A stretch of 10,121 nucleotides of DNA from an uncultured Bacteroides sp. (GTDB taxonomy: Bacteria; Bacteroidota; Bacteroidia; Bacteroidales; Bacteroidaceae): positions 1 to 10,121 of the forward strand of contig NZ_CAJLKP010000120.1 of NCBI RefSeq assembly GCF_905207245.1, in the 5' to 3' direction. The first letter of the stretch is position 1; each line of letters starts with the position of its first letter. The position numbers were made by a program, and so were the translations under genes. Positions 1 through 6,835 of this stretch are shown here, in pieces. A model generated the notes under the pieces. The model was not told the DNA's origin and did no database searches. It saw only the letters and a program-made list of their open reading frames with translations.

Positions 1-43
1 GGGCTCGCCTCGAAGGAGGCAATGCCTCCTTCGAGGCGAGCCC
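1..43. repeat. Perfect 20-bp-arm palindrome inside the lipoprotein coding region
   Basis: Arms at 1-20 and 24-43 are exact reverse complements around the 3-nt loop AAT (24-43 is GCCTCCTTCGAGGCGAGCCC). It is read through in frame and encodes ARLEGGNASFEAS. There is no T-tract after it, so it does not look like a terminator. A related palindrome with a different stem sequence sits at the matching place in the paralog (3958-4010). The window starts exactly on its first base, so its true left edge cannot be judged. Confidence 0.95.
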
Positions 44-2360
44 AACGCCCAGCATCAGCACGCGAAGTACCAGCTCTGCTGTTCCGGACAAATTGTACAA
101 TCTTGAAATCTTGCAATATGATTCGAACGGCAATTATGTAACCAAACAGACTTTTGGTACTGAAACAACACCGGGCACTGCATTGACAGTCAACCTGAAT
201 CCTAAGAATGACTGCCAGCTTCTGATCGTCGCCCGTGGAAGTGGAAATGCCTTACCAAGTATATCAACTAATAAATCATTAAACGAAGTGCGGAATACAA
301 TCGCTACATCAAGTGTCATAGAAGGTATCGACCCGTCAACCGGTAGCCTGAATGCTATGCCTTACGTGCTCCATCTGGAACGCGTGAACGTGGTGTCGGA
401 TAATTCCGGTGGCATGATCCGGTATGTACTTCAAAGTCCGGAAGGTACTTGCGATACCCGCCTTCGTTTGAAACGTCTGGCCACTAAGTTGACGGTGAAC
501 TGGACTTTCAGCCCTTCTATGGCGGATGATGGTTATGTGTTGAAAGAAGTAAGGCTTTGCCAGGTTCCCAAAGATTACCGTCTGCTCCCCACCACCGAAA
601 AGAATGAATGGGGAATTACTTATCCAACCACAATCGCTGAGTTTGTCAATCCTTATCGTCTGACATCCGCAACGGATTTGAATAAGGGCGGGAAAACAAT
701 TTGGTTGCCCGCCAATGTTCGCGGCACCTCTGTAAATGCTACTTCCGACCGCTACCGCACGAAAGAGAATGCCCCCACTGCCGCTTCTTATGTGGAATTG
801 GTAGTGGATAATTCCACCCGGCAGGAACGCCTTTATTATCGTGCTTACCTAGGTGGCGATAATTCTACGGACTTCAACCTCTACGAAAATAAGGATTACA
901 ACTGGACGCTGAATATCAAATCTGCCGACTATCGTGGCGATGCCCGTATCCAGTTGCTGGATCAGACTCCGGTGAAAAGTACGAACCTTGTACCTACTAG
1001 CAACTGCCTGATGATGCTTCCCGGTACAAATATCTGCTTTAATCCCTATAAACATGAAGCGGGTGCGAATGGCTGGAATACTTATCTGACCGATGGAACG
1101 ACATTAACTACAGAGAAAACCATCGATCACGTCCGGGTTCTGTGGCAGACAAAGGATGCCGGAACATCAGGAGAATTGGTTTTAGGATATGTGGTCGATG
1201 AAAATAATCATAAGAACTTGGTGAACGTATCTGATATTGCAGATAAAGATAAGGCTCTGGTACACGTGAAAGTTCCCGTCACGCAGGGCGGCAATGCGGT
1301 AATAGAAGCTGTGAATGCTTCGGGCGTAACTGTATGGAGTTGGCACATTTGGATAAGTGACTATATACCGGTTGGCGTGGATGCAAATAAGATAACAGAT
1401 AACTCAAACCGGACGGCTGCCATATCCGAAGCTCAAAACGCCACTCAGGGCGGAGCCGTACAAGTATATCAGGGCATTTCGTGGACAGAACCGGCCGGTG
1501 CTTTCTACAAATGTGTCATTATGGACCGCAATTTGGGAGCTACCAAGGCAGGTATACAAGATAATCAGATTGACGGTCGGCGCACCCTTGGGATGCTCTA
1601 TCAGGGTGGTCGGAAAGATCCTTTCTTTGCTGCTGCGGACGGCACGACGAAAGAGACAAAGACTATTTATGACGGAGTGGGAGAGCCACTGGATGTTACT
1701 AAAGGAACTTTGTCTACAGTGGAGCAATTGATACAACAGCCATTGAAATTTGCAATAGGCTCAAATGGTCAAAATCCCACCTTGTCTGAAAAATGGAACG
1801 GTGATGGTCCTAAAACAATTTATGATCCTTGTCCGAAAGGATGGCGCGTCCCTTCCAATGGCATAACTCCTGTGGCACTTGGAACGACGACTTCAATGCC
1901 TTTATTTAATGATGATGGTACGTTTAAGTATTGTATGTGGACAGGTTTTGGCATAAATGCTGGTACTACCGGAGCGGGGGAAGGAAATTTGCTTTCATTT
2001 AATAATGTCATGTACTATGACGGTAATACAAGAAATATATCTTTCATCAATATCAGTACGATACAGAAATCTGATTTTGTTGGTTCGGGATTCATTTATT
2101 ATGGAACTTCAGTAGGACCGGAGGGTGATAAATCAATTTTCTTTCCCGGGGTTTCTCTCCGTGAATTAAATAGCGGAAACTATAGGGATAAGAAAAATAA
2201 TACAGCTTATTTGTGGAGTTCGACAAAACACCCGACTGATAAAGGGGCTGTACTAATTTATCAGATTCAGGATAATATAGTTTCTGTGCGCCATCCCATC
2301 GATTGGAAATTTGGTTTTTCGGTAAGATGTGTACAAGATAATATTCAGAAGAAACCTTAG
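1..2360 (+). CDS. Large surface lipoprotein, fimbrillin/DUF4906-like with C-terminal FISUMP-type domain; 5' end missing
   Basis: The reading frame is open from base 3 to the TAG at 2358-2360, about 785 codons, so the gene starts left of the window. The TTG at 93 is an internal leucine codon, not a start. The signal peptide is therefore not visible. Landmarks are RLRLKRLATKLTVNW (about 460-500), WSWHIWISDY (1335-1365), MDRNLGA (1521-1541), DPCPKGWRVPS (from 1824), and a C-terminal YLWSST...GFSVRCVQ stretch (2208-2336). The CPxGWRxPS and GFSVRCV elements are typical of the Fibrobacter succinogenes major paralogous (FISUMP) domain. The upstream part resembles Bacteroides fimbrillin/DUF4906 proteins; that assignment is from memory and less certain. 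It is collinear with the gene at 3774-6147, so the pair probably arose by duplication. Expected location is the outer membrane surface. A perfect palindrome at 1-43 is translated in frame as ARLEGGNASFEAS. Confidence 0.82.
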   Translation, partial: ARLEGGNASFEASPTPSISTRSTSSAVPDKLYNLEILQYDSNGNYVTKQTFGTETTPGTALTVNLNPKNDCQLLIVARGSGNALPSISTNKSLNEVRNTIATSSVIEGIDPSTGSLNAMPYVLHLERVNVVSDNSGGMIRYVLQSPEGTCDTRLRLKRLATKLTVNWTFSPSMADDGYVLKEVRLCQVPKDYRLLPTTEKNEWGITYPTTIAEFVNPYRLTSATDLNKGGKTIWLPANVRGTSVNATSDRYRTKENAPTAASYVELVVDNSTRQERLYYRAYLGGDNSTDFNLYENKDYNWTLNIKSADYRGDARIQLLDQTPVKSTNLVPTSNCLMMLPGTNICFNPYKHEAGANGWNTYLTDGTTLTTEKTIDHVRVLWQTKDAGTSGELVLGYVVDENNHKNLVNVSDIADKDKALVHVKVPVTQGGNAVIEAVNASGVTVWSWHIWISDYIPVGVDANKITDNSNRTAAISEAQNATQGGAVQVYQGISWTEPAGAFYKCVIMDRNLGATKAGIQDNQIDGRRTLGMLYQGGRKDPFFAAADGTTKETKTIYDGVGEPLDVTKGTLSTVEQLIQQPLKFAIGSNGQNPTLSEKWNGDGPKTIYDPCPKGWRVPSNGITPVALGTTTSMPLFNDDGTFKYCMWTGFGINAGTTGAGEGNLLSFNNVMYYDGNTRNISFINISTIQKSDFVGSGFIYYGTSVGPEGDKSIFFPGVSLRELNSGNYRDKKNNTAYLWSSTKHPTDKGAVLIYQIQDNIVSVRHPIDWKFGFSVRCVQDNIQKKP

Positions 2361-2531
2361 TTTTTCATCCTTTTTCTGTTCGCTAACTAAGGAATTTGCG
2401 GACATGCGAAAGGAATGGAAGATTTATAAATAGCTCTTTGACATGCTGGAATAACGGAAAACAATTAGTATCTTTATCTCATCCTATCTAATATACGGGG
2501 AAAGGGAGTTCAAATAAATATTTGTTCGCCG

Positions 2532-2562
2532 TTTGATATTCAACATTTTCCTGTTACCTTTG
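2532..2562 (+). promoter_or_regulatory. Bacteroidetes sigma-ABfr promoter for the Rpn nuclease gene
   Basis: A -33 TTTG (2532-2535) and a -7 TACCTTTG (2555-2562) are separated by 19 bp, matching the Bacteroides consensus TTTG/N19-21/TAnnTTTG. Transcription should begin near 2568-2570. This excludes the ATG at 2568 as the start codon and points to the ATG at 2601, which has AAGGAG (2587-2592) eight bases upstream. Confidence 0.82.
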
Positions 2563-2600
2563 TTGACATGAAAACAAAACAAGAGGAAGGAGACGAACTT

Positions 2601-3491
2601 ATGGCCGGTAATTATATTCGTTTCGATTGGGCTATGAAGCGCTTACTGCGCAATAAAGCCAATTTTGGGGTATTGGAAGGGTTTCTGACTACCCTGTTGA
2701 AAGAAAATATCAAGATTCAGAAACTTCTGGAAAGCGAAAGCAATCAGGAAGATGAGTTTGATAAGTATAATCGTGTGGATATGCTTGCTGAGAATTCAAA
2801 GGGCGAACTTATCCTGATTGAAGTACAGAATAATAATGAATACGCTTATTTTCAGCGTATGCTGTTCGGAACTTCCAAACTGGTGACGGAATATATCAAT
2901 CGCGGTGAAGGATATGATAAAGTGCGTAAGGTGTATAGCGTCAATATCGTATATTTCTCCCTGGGTAATGGAAAAGATATCGTGTATCATGGCAAAACGG
3001 AGTTTCGTGGTATCCATGAAGGAGATATTCTGGAACTGACACCTTTCCAGAAACAGACTTTCAGTGTCGATACTGTCAGTCAGCTTTATCCTGAATATTA
3101 TATTTTGAAGGTGAATGATTTTAATCAGGTGGCCAAAAGCCCGTTAGAGGAATGGATTCATTATCTGAATACAGGCGATATCCCCGACAGCGCTACTGCT
3201 CCCGGTTTAGAGGATGTCCGTGAACATTTGAAGATAGACAAGATGACAAAAGATGAACTGAAAGCCTATTATCGGCATTTGGATAATATTGTCATTCTCC
3301 GTGATAACATCTATACTGAACGTGCAGAAGGTCGGGCAGAGGGACGCGAGGAAGGACGAGTAGAGGGACGTGAAGAAGGTCGCGAAGAAGAGCGTTTGGC
3401 CACTGCCCGTAAAATGAAAGCAGAAGGTTTGGATTGTGAGTTAATCTCTAAGATTACCGGTCTGACAGTTGAAGAGGTTGCTGTATTATAA
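2601..3491 (+). CDS. Rpn-family PD-(D/E)XK nuclease / putative transposase
   Basis: Predicted nuclease of 296 residues. Rpn proteins (PDDEXK_2 family) are DNA endonucleases linked to RecA-independent recombination and, more recently, to phage defence. Visible features: N-terminal FDWAMKRLL (residues 8-16); an active-site region with RVDML (D60) and LILIEVQ (E74-x-Q76); YFQRMLFGTSKLVTEYI, matching the conserved helix after the active site; and a C-terminal run of EGR-type repeats (about residues 242-265) followed by a short helical tail. The start at 2601 is chosen because the mapped promoter would begin transcription at about 2568, so the in-frame ATG there would have no leader, while 2601 has a clear ribosome binding site. 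The gene stands alone between two lipoprotein paralogs and has its own promoter and terminator. No terminal inverted repeats or target duplication were seen, so nothing shows that it is itself mobile. Confidence 0.88.
   Translation: MAGNYIRFDWAMKRLLRNKANFGVLEGFLTTLLKENIKIQKLLESESNQEDEFDKYNRVDMLAENSKGELILIEVQNNNEYAYFQRMLFGTSKLVTEYINRGEGYDKVRKVYSVNIVYFSLGNGKDIVYHGKTEFRGIHEGDILELTPFQKQTFSVDTVSQLYPEYYILKVNDFNQVAKSPLEEWIHYLNTGDIPDSATAPGLEDVREHLKIDKMTKDELKAYYRHLDNIVILRDNIYTERAEGRAEGREEGRVEGREEGREEERLATARKMKAEGLDCELISKITGLTVEEVAVL
3324..3395 (+). repeat. Six tandem 12-nt units coding for [A/R/V/E]-E-G-R repeats
   Basis: The units start at 3324, 3336, 3348, 3360, 3372 and 3384. Five encode xEGR (AEGR, AEGR, EEGR, VEGR, EEGR) and the last encodes EEER. 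Gain or loss of a 12-nt unit keeps the frame. Such charged repeats are common near the C-terminus of Rpn-family proteins. Confidence 0.85.
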
Positions 3492-3587
3492 AGAATTTAT
3501 TTTCTACCTGTTGATGGAAGAGGTAGTGGGAAGGTCTGTTTGAGTGAAGCGATAATTCAGGCAGTTATATAATAAGATATTGTTTTT

Positions 3588-3636
3588 CGTCCCGCCCCAT
3601 GTACGGAAGTGCATGAGGCGGGACGGTGTGTTTTTA
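3588..3636 (+). terminator. Rho-independent terminator after the Rpn gene
   Basis: A 9-bp GC-rich stem, CGTCCCGCC (3588-3596) with GGCGGGACG (3617-3625), is extended inward by one mismatch and four more pairs around a 10-nt loop. It is followed by GTGTG and then T5 (3631-3635). A T5 run also precedes the stem on its left side. It lies about 97 bp past the Rpn stop codon and should separate that transcript from the downstream lipoprotein gene. Confidence 0.8.
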
Positions 3637-3663
3637 TTCCTTATTCCAGCGAAAGAATAAAAA

Positions 3664-3740
3664 CAGATGGTCTGTTTATGCAGAACAGACTATCTGTAAC
3701 AGTGAAATGGATGGTCTGTTTGTCGTGAATAGACCGTCTG
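3664..3740 (+). repeat. Two tandem hairpins upstream of the second lipoprotein gene
   Basis: Hairpin 1 has arms 3664-3676 and 3684-3696 (13 bp with one G-T pair, loop TATGCAG). Hairpin 2 has core arms 3710-3720 and 3728-3738 (11 bp with two G-T pairs, loop TGTCGTG), extendable by two wobble pairs. Both left arms contain GATGGTCTGTT, both loops are 7 nt, and the two lie 13 bases apart. They end about 33 bases before the ATG at 3774, so they probably lie in the 5' leader or promoter region. Role unknown; they could be RNA structure, tandem operators or a dispersed repeat. No consensus promoter was found next to them. Confidence 0.7.
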
Positions 3741-3773
3741 TTTTGGAGATAATGAACTATAAATAAAATAAAT

Positions 3774-3980
3774 ATGAAACGAATGAAAATTGGAAGTATT
3801 TTGACTCTATTTTTAGGGTTAGTTGCACTTGCGGGCGGAATGGTCGCATGTGAAGACAATATTGGGGAAGAAGAAATCCCGACGGGTAATAGTGGATTGG
3901 TGACGGTGCCGCTGGCATTTGACTTCGCCTCCGAACTTAATGGTTATGATGTGCCTCGGGCTCGCCTCGGCTCGCGCTGA
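3774..3980 (+). CDS. N-terminal fragment of the frameshifted lipoprotein (signal peptide plus about 42 residues)
   Basis: Of 68 codons, residues 1-25 form the signal peptide and C26 the lipobox cysteine. The mature part runs LVTVPLAFDFASELNGYDVPRARLGSR and stops in the left palindrome arm. The last residues (LGSR) come from the 10-bp insertion and are not part of the inferred ancestral protein. If translated alone it would be a short lipopeptide without the adhesin-like body. Confidence 0.7.
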   Translation: MKRMKIGSILTLFLGLVALAGGMVACEDNIGEEEIPTGNSGLVTVPLAFDFASELNGYDVPRARLGSR

Positions 3981-6147
3981 AGGCGGTTATACCGCCTTCA
4001 GCGCGAGCCTGTGCCCCCAAGTGTCAACTCGTGATGTAACAGACCTCACTCCGGATGCTCTGTATAATTTAGAAATCAGGCAGTACAATTCCGCAGGTAC
4101 ACACCTTGCAGGTTCCACATTTGCCAATGCCACTATTGGCACGACTTTAGACGTGGCACTGCAAGCAAGTGAAGATTGCCAACTGGTGATCGTGGCGCGT
4201 GGTGATGGCAATACGGTTAAAACGGAATTAGGAACAAGAACATTGCAAAAAGTGCAGGAAGAAATAACTGTAGACTCAAAGGTACTCAACCAAATCGACC
4301 CGGTAAATCAAACGAGCATGAACAAAATGCCCTATGTGTTGCATCTGAAACATGTGAAAGTGGTGAAAGATGGAGCCTCTGGTAAATATATCATCCAAAG
4401 TATGGACGGAGCTTATGATGCCCGCCTCCGGCTGAAACGTCTGGCAACCCGGCTTACGATGACATGGACATACGCTGTTAGTGACTTTGATATAAGACAA
4501 ATATTGATTCAAAGCGTGCCTTTAGCTTATGCTGTGGTGGATGCGCCGGATGAACAGGATGGCACTTACCCTTCGCTTGTCCAGCAATTCACTACAATAG
4601 AAGTGCCCTCAGAAGGTAATAGTGGCAGTTACTCCTGCTGGATACCTGCCAATGTGCGAGGAAGCTCGGCTGCCTCCACTTCGGAGGTATTGCGCACGAA
4701 AGCCAATGCCCCCCAGGGAAGTGCTTTCATAAATTTTGTTGCTGTGAACAAGACCGATGCGAAGAAAAAACTGGACTATCGCGTTTATCTGGGCGGTAGG
4801 GAGTCGTCGGACTTCAATGTGCTGGGTAACACCAATTATAACTATACAGTAAACTTCAAACACGCAGGTATCCCTACGGATGACGGTCGCGTGACGTATA
4901 TTGACCCGATACCCGCTTCCGAAAATAACAACAACCTTCTGCCTACTGCAAACTGCTTCATGATTGCTCCGGGTGGTGCGTTCTGTTTTGATCCATTTGT
5001 ATTCCAGTCCAACGGAACTTCAATAACTAATGATAAATTGGTGAGTTGGTGCAGTGCCGGTGGCATCAAGTCTGTGAAGCTGCTCTGGCAGACCAAAGAG
5101 AATGGTGATGTGGGCGATCCTACGATGGGTATTGCCAATAGTAATGATGACCATACCAATATTGTGGATGTGAAACGTACGGATGGTGCTACTATCACTG
5201 CGGTTCCTGCAACAGGAGCAGGGCAATGCCTCATTTATTGTCGCACGGCAGCCAATACTTCCGGCGGGAGCGGCGTGATTGCCGCTTATGACGGAGAGAA
5301 TGGTACAGGGAATATCCTCTGGAGCTGGCACGTGTGGGTGACGGATTATCATCCGGATGCTACGGGAACTGAAACGGTGCTGGCGCCGGAGGAAAAGCGG
5401 AAGCTAAAACTTGTGCCGGTGAGTAGTACTGATGGCACCGTGGCGGCTATCATGATGGACCGTAATCTGGGGGCTTATGAAGGAGCGTTCAATGCTATTC
5501 CGAAAGATATTCTCACGATGTCCCGAAATAATGGTTTTCACTTCCAGAAAGGGCGGAAAGATCCATTCCCAAGTAGTTATACGACGCAGAAGTTGCCAAG
5601 TGTTTATCAATTTACCCTGAGTGCGGATGCGCCTCCCAAACATATCATGAACAGGTATAAACCGGATGGCTTTCATGCGATTGTACCTTTGTCCATCGGC
5701 AGTGGAGCTACTTCGTTACAGAAGGCTTATCAGGTACCGATATCCATTGCCAATAATAATGCTACTACTTGGTGCTCAGATGCTCAGCTTCCGGTATGGG
5801 GTGTCATAAAAACTATTCATGACCCATGTCCGGCAGGGTGGCGTATGCCCCAGAAGAGTGAACTTAATATTCTGGTGAATCGTAATACTGCCGTGATTCC
5901 TGGAAGTGCGCAGGATGATGGCGGGGCACTACTTAAATATGATAATACGGAAGGTAAATTTTATATGCGATTTACCGGATACCCGCCCAATATAGCTCAA
6001 TTGAATAGTGTTGGCACAATAGGATATATGTCTGCATCTGAAAGTGCGATGATTTTCAGAATATCGGGTGACTCCAAGCCTTACATAGGTTCGATGAGGG
6101 ATTACGACGCCCACACCACCCGTTGCGTTCAGGAAAAGATGGAATAG
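3919..6147 (+). CDS. Main body of the frameshifted lipoprotein, without its signal peptide
   Basis: This frame is open from 3904. Possible starts are TTG 3919 and ATG 3940, 3946 and 3949. None has a convincing ribosome binding site, and all lie within the preceding fragment in another frame. Residues before ARAEGG (about 3972) are out-of-frame translation of the upstream sequence and not real protein. The body is an otherwise intact fimbrillin/FISUMP-like chain collinear with the paralog. Translated from these starts it would lack export information. Confidence 0.6.
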   Translation: MTSPPNLMVMMCLGLASARAEGGYTAFSASLCPQVSTRDVTDLTPDALYNLEIRQYNSAGTHLAGSTFANATIGTTLDVALQASEDCQLVIVARGDGNTVKTELGTRTLQKVQEEITVDSKVLNQIDPVNQTSMNKMPYVLHLKHVKVVKDGASGKYIIQSMDGAYDARLRLKRLATRLTMTWTYAVSDFDIRQILIQSVPLAYAVVDAPDEQDGTYPSLVQQFTTIEVPSEGNSGSYSCWIPANVRGSSAASTSEVLRTKANAPQGSAFINFVAVNKTDAKKKLDYRVYLGGRESSDFNVLGNTNYNYTVNFKHAGIPTDDGRVTYIDPIPASENNNNLLPTANCFMIAPGGAFCFDPFVFQSNGTSITNDKLVSWCSAGGIKSVKLLWQTKENGDVGDPTMGIANSNDDHTNIVDVKRTDGATITAVPATGAGQCLIYCRTAANTSGGSGVIAAYDGENGTGNILWSWHVWVTDYHPDATGTETVLAPEEKRKLKLVPVSSTDGTVAAIMMDRNLGAYEGAFNAIPKDILTMSRNNGFHFQKGRKDPFPSSYTTQKLPSVYQFTLSADAPPKHIMNRYKPDGFHAIVPLSIGSGATSLQKAYQVPISIANNNATTWCSDAQLPVWGVIKTIHDPCPAGWRMPQKSELNILVNRNTAVIPGSAQDDGGALLKYDNTEGKFYMRFTGYPPNIAQLNSVGTIGYMSASESAMIFRISGDSKPYIGSMRDYDAHTTRCVQEKME
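3958..4010. repeat. Coding palindrome of the second paralog with an adjoining partial arm copy
   Basis: Perfect 19-bp arms lie at 3969-3987 and 3991-4009 around the loop TAT. Just before them, 3958-3969 reads GGGCTCGCCTCG, identical to bases 1-12 of the first paralog's palindrome. Aligned with the 1-43 palindrome, the arms differ at 5 of 19 positions. Each change is matched by its complement in the other arm. Confidence 0.93.
3961..3970 (+). other. 10-bp insertion that causes the frameshift
   Basis: Bases 3961-3970 (CTCGCCTCGG) are the smallest removal that joins the signal-peptide frame to the main frame and also rebuilds a left arm GGGCTCGCGCTGAAGGCGGT pairing with the right arm. The inserted bases look like a copy of the paralog's arm joined to this gene's own arm, as expected for template switching or gene conversion. 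The mechanism is inference. Confidence 0.7.
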
Positions 6148-6177
6148 AATAGTATACTATATACCCCGAAACCAGGG

Positions 6178-6246
6178 AAAACGCAGAGATTGCAGACGAA
6201 TCCACCCCATAATGGTGGCACTCGTCTGTCTCCTTTGCGTTTTTTT
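6178..6246 (+). terminator. Terminator after the second lipoprotein gene
   Basis: Nested stem: outer AAAACGCA (6177-6184) with TGCGTTTT (from 6236), middle CAGACGA with TCGTCTG, inner CCACC with GGTGG, and an apical loop of about 7 nt. The right side runs straight into T7. It starts about 30 bases after the stop codon. Confidence 0.75.
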
Positions 6247-6288
6247 GTGTTTTGTGAATAATAATAAACATATAAGTAAAAAGAAAGT

Positions 6289-6690
6289 ATGGAATTAATG
6301 ACTTTACATCGATTGGAACAACGTCTTGAAAATGAAAGACAACGCTATGTCCGGCAGCAAGAACGGGAAGAACTCTTGTTGCGCAGGATGCAGCGTACCC
6401 GACAAAATATAGAAAATCTGGAGTATGCACTGAAATCGCAGGAACGCATCATCCGTCTGCATCGCAGGCATCGTATCGTTCCTCATGCTGAGGTAGATAG
6501 TTTCTTTGACAGAGCTTCCACTGTCTACGACCGTCTCCAAGCCCGTCTGCATCTCAATCTGAGTTATTCCTTTTTCTGCTACATCATTTCTACCCGTTAT
6601 CTGTTCGAGAGCCGCGTGCATCTGCCCAACCGCCGGTTTCTTAGCTTCGCCACTGTGTTTTCCTACTTTAAAAAGAAGCGCGGGAGTTGA
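6289..6690 (+). CDS. Small basic coiled-coil protein of unknown function
   Basis: 133 residues; family not recognised. Residues about 5-58 are almost entirely Glu, Gln, Arg and Leu in a heptad-like pattern (LEQRLENERQRYVRQQEREELLLRRMQ...), predicting a long helix or coiled coil. Residues 59-64 are a basic RRHRI patch. Residues 90-120 are more hydrophobic and aromatic (LSYSFFCYIISTRYLFE) but too polar for a confident membrane segment. The C-terminus is KKKRGS, so the whole protein is strongly basic. The ATG at 6289 follows AAAGAAAGT; another in-frame ATG lies at 6298. It is isolated: a terminator precedes it and 145 bp separate it from DUF4248. It could bind nucleic acid or act as a structural adaptor; nothing visible decides. 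Confidence 0.6.
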   Translation: MELMTLHRLEQRLENERQRYVRQQEREELLLRRMQRTRQNIENLEYALKSQERIIRLHRRHRIVPHAEVDSFFDRASTVYDRLQARLHLNLSYSFFCYIISTRYLFESRVHLPNRRFLSFATVFSYFKKKRGS

Positions 6691-6835
6691 AAACCGTTCC
6701 TGTCATTCTTGTTCTACACAGATGATATTATTTTTATAATTTCGCAGCCGATTTATTAACAAATAGGTTGGTTTGAAAGTTTGATTAAGGTCTTATTCAC
6801 GCTGAGCCATCCTATTATAAACTTAAAGAAAAACA

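Larger units (their letters stand above)
3774..6147 (+). pseudogene. Second large surface lipoprotein, fimbrillin/DUF4906-like with C-terminal FISUMP-like domain; frameshifted near its N-terminus
   Basis: Paralog of the gene at 1-2360. It starts at ATG 3774 with a lipoprotein signal peptide (MKRMKIG, hydrophobic core, then GGMVAC with C26 as the likely lipidated residue). The following EDNIGEEE is acidic, as in surface-export signals of Bacteroidetes lipoproteins. This frame ends at TGA 3978-3980, inside a palindrome. The rest of the protein, from ARAEGGYTAFSAS through RLRLKRLATRLTMTW, LWSWHVWVTDYHP, MMDRNLGA, DPCPAGWRMPQ and TTRCVQ to TAG 6145-6147, lies in the +1 frame. Removing ten bases (3961-3970) joins the frames exactly and gives RARAEGGYTAFSAS, matching RARLEGGNASFEAS of the paralog. 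No slippery motif was found in the overlap (3904-3977). As read, no full-length exported product is expected. It could be a recent mutation, an OFF state of a variable gene, or an assembly error at the hairpin. Confidence 0.78.

Noticed and set aside
1..43. Transcription terminator
   Set aside because: There is a strong stem but no T-tract, and the coding frame runs through it in a region homologous to the paralog.
2437..2476. Promoter from TTTG at 2437 and a TATCTTTA box at 2469
   Set aside because: The spacing is 28 bp instead of 19-21 and the -7 box is imperfect; a perfect promoter lies downstream at 2532-2562.
2361..3640. Insertion sequence carrying the Rpn gene
   Set aside because: No terminal inverted repeats or target-site duplication could be found around it, and Rpn genes usually occur as free-standing genes.
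3904..4018. Programmed ribosomal frameshift that rescues the second lipoprotein
   Set aside because: No slippery motif was found in the overlap. The only homopolymer run (C5 at 4014-4018) lies after the stop codon, and the 10-bp insertion explains the shift more simply.
4842..5234. Antisense reading frame of 130 codons inside the second lipoprotein gene
   Set aside because: It lies wholly opposite a gene with clear family motifs and has no recognisable domain or promoter; it is a shadow of codon bias.
6726..6744. -7 promoter boxes TATTTTTA or TAATTTCG for DUF4248
   Set aside because: Each has a mismatch and neither has a -33 TTTG at a proper distance; the real promoter could not be placed.
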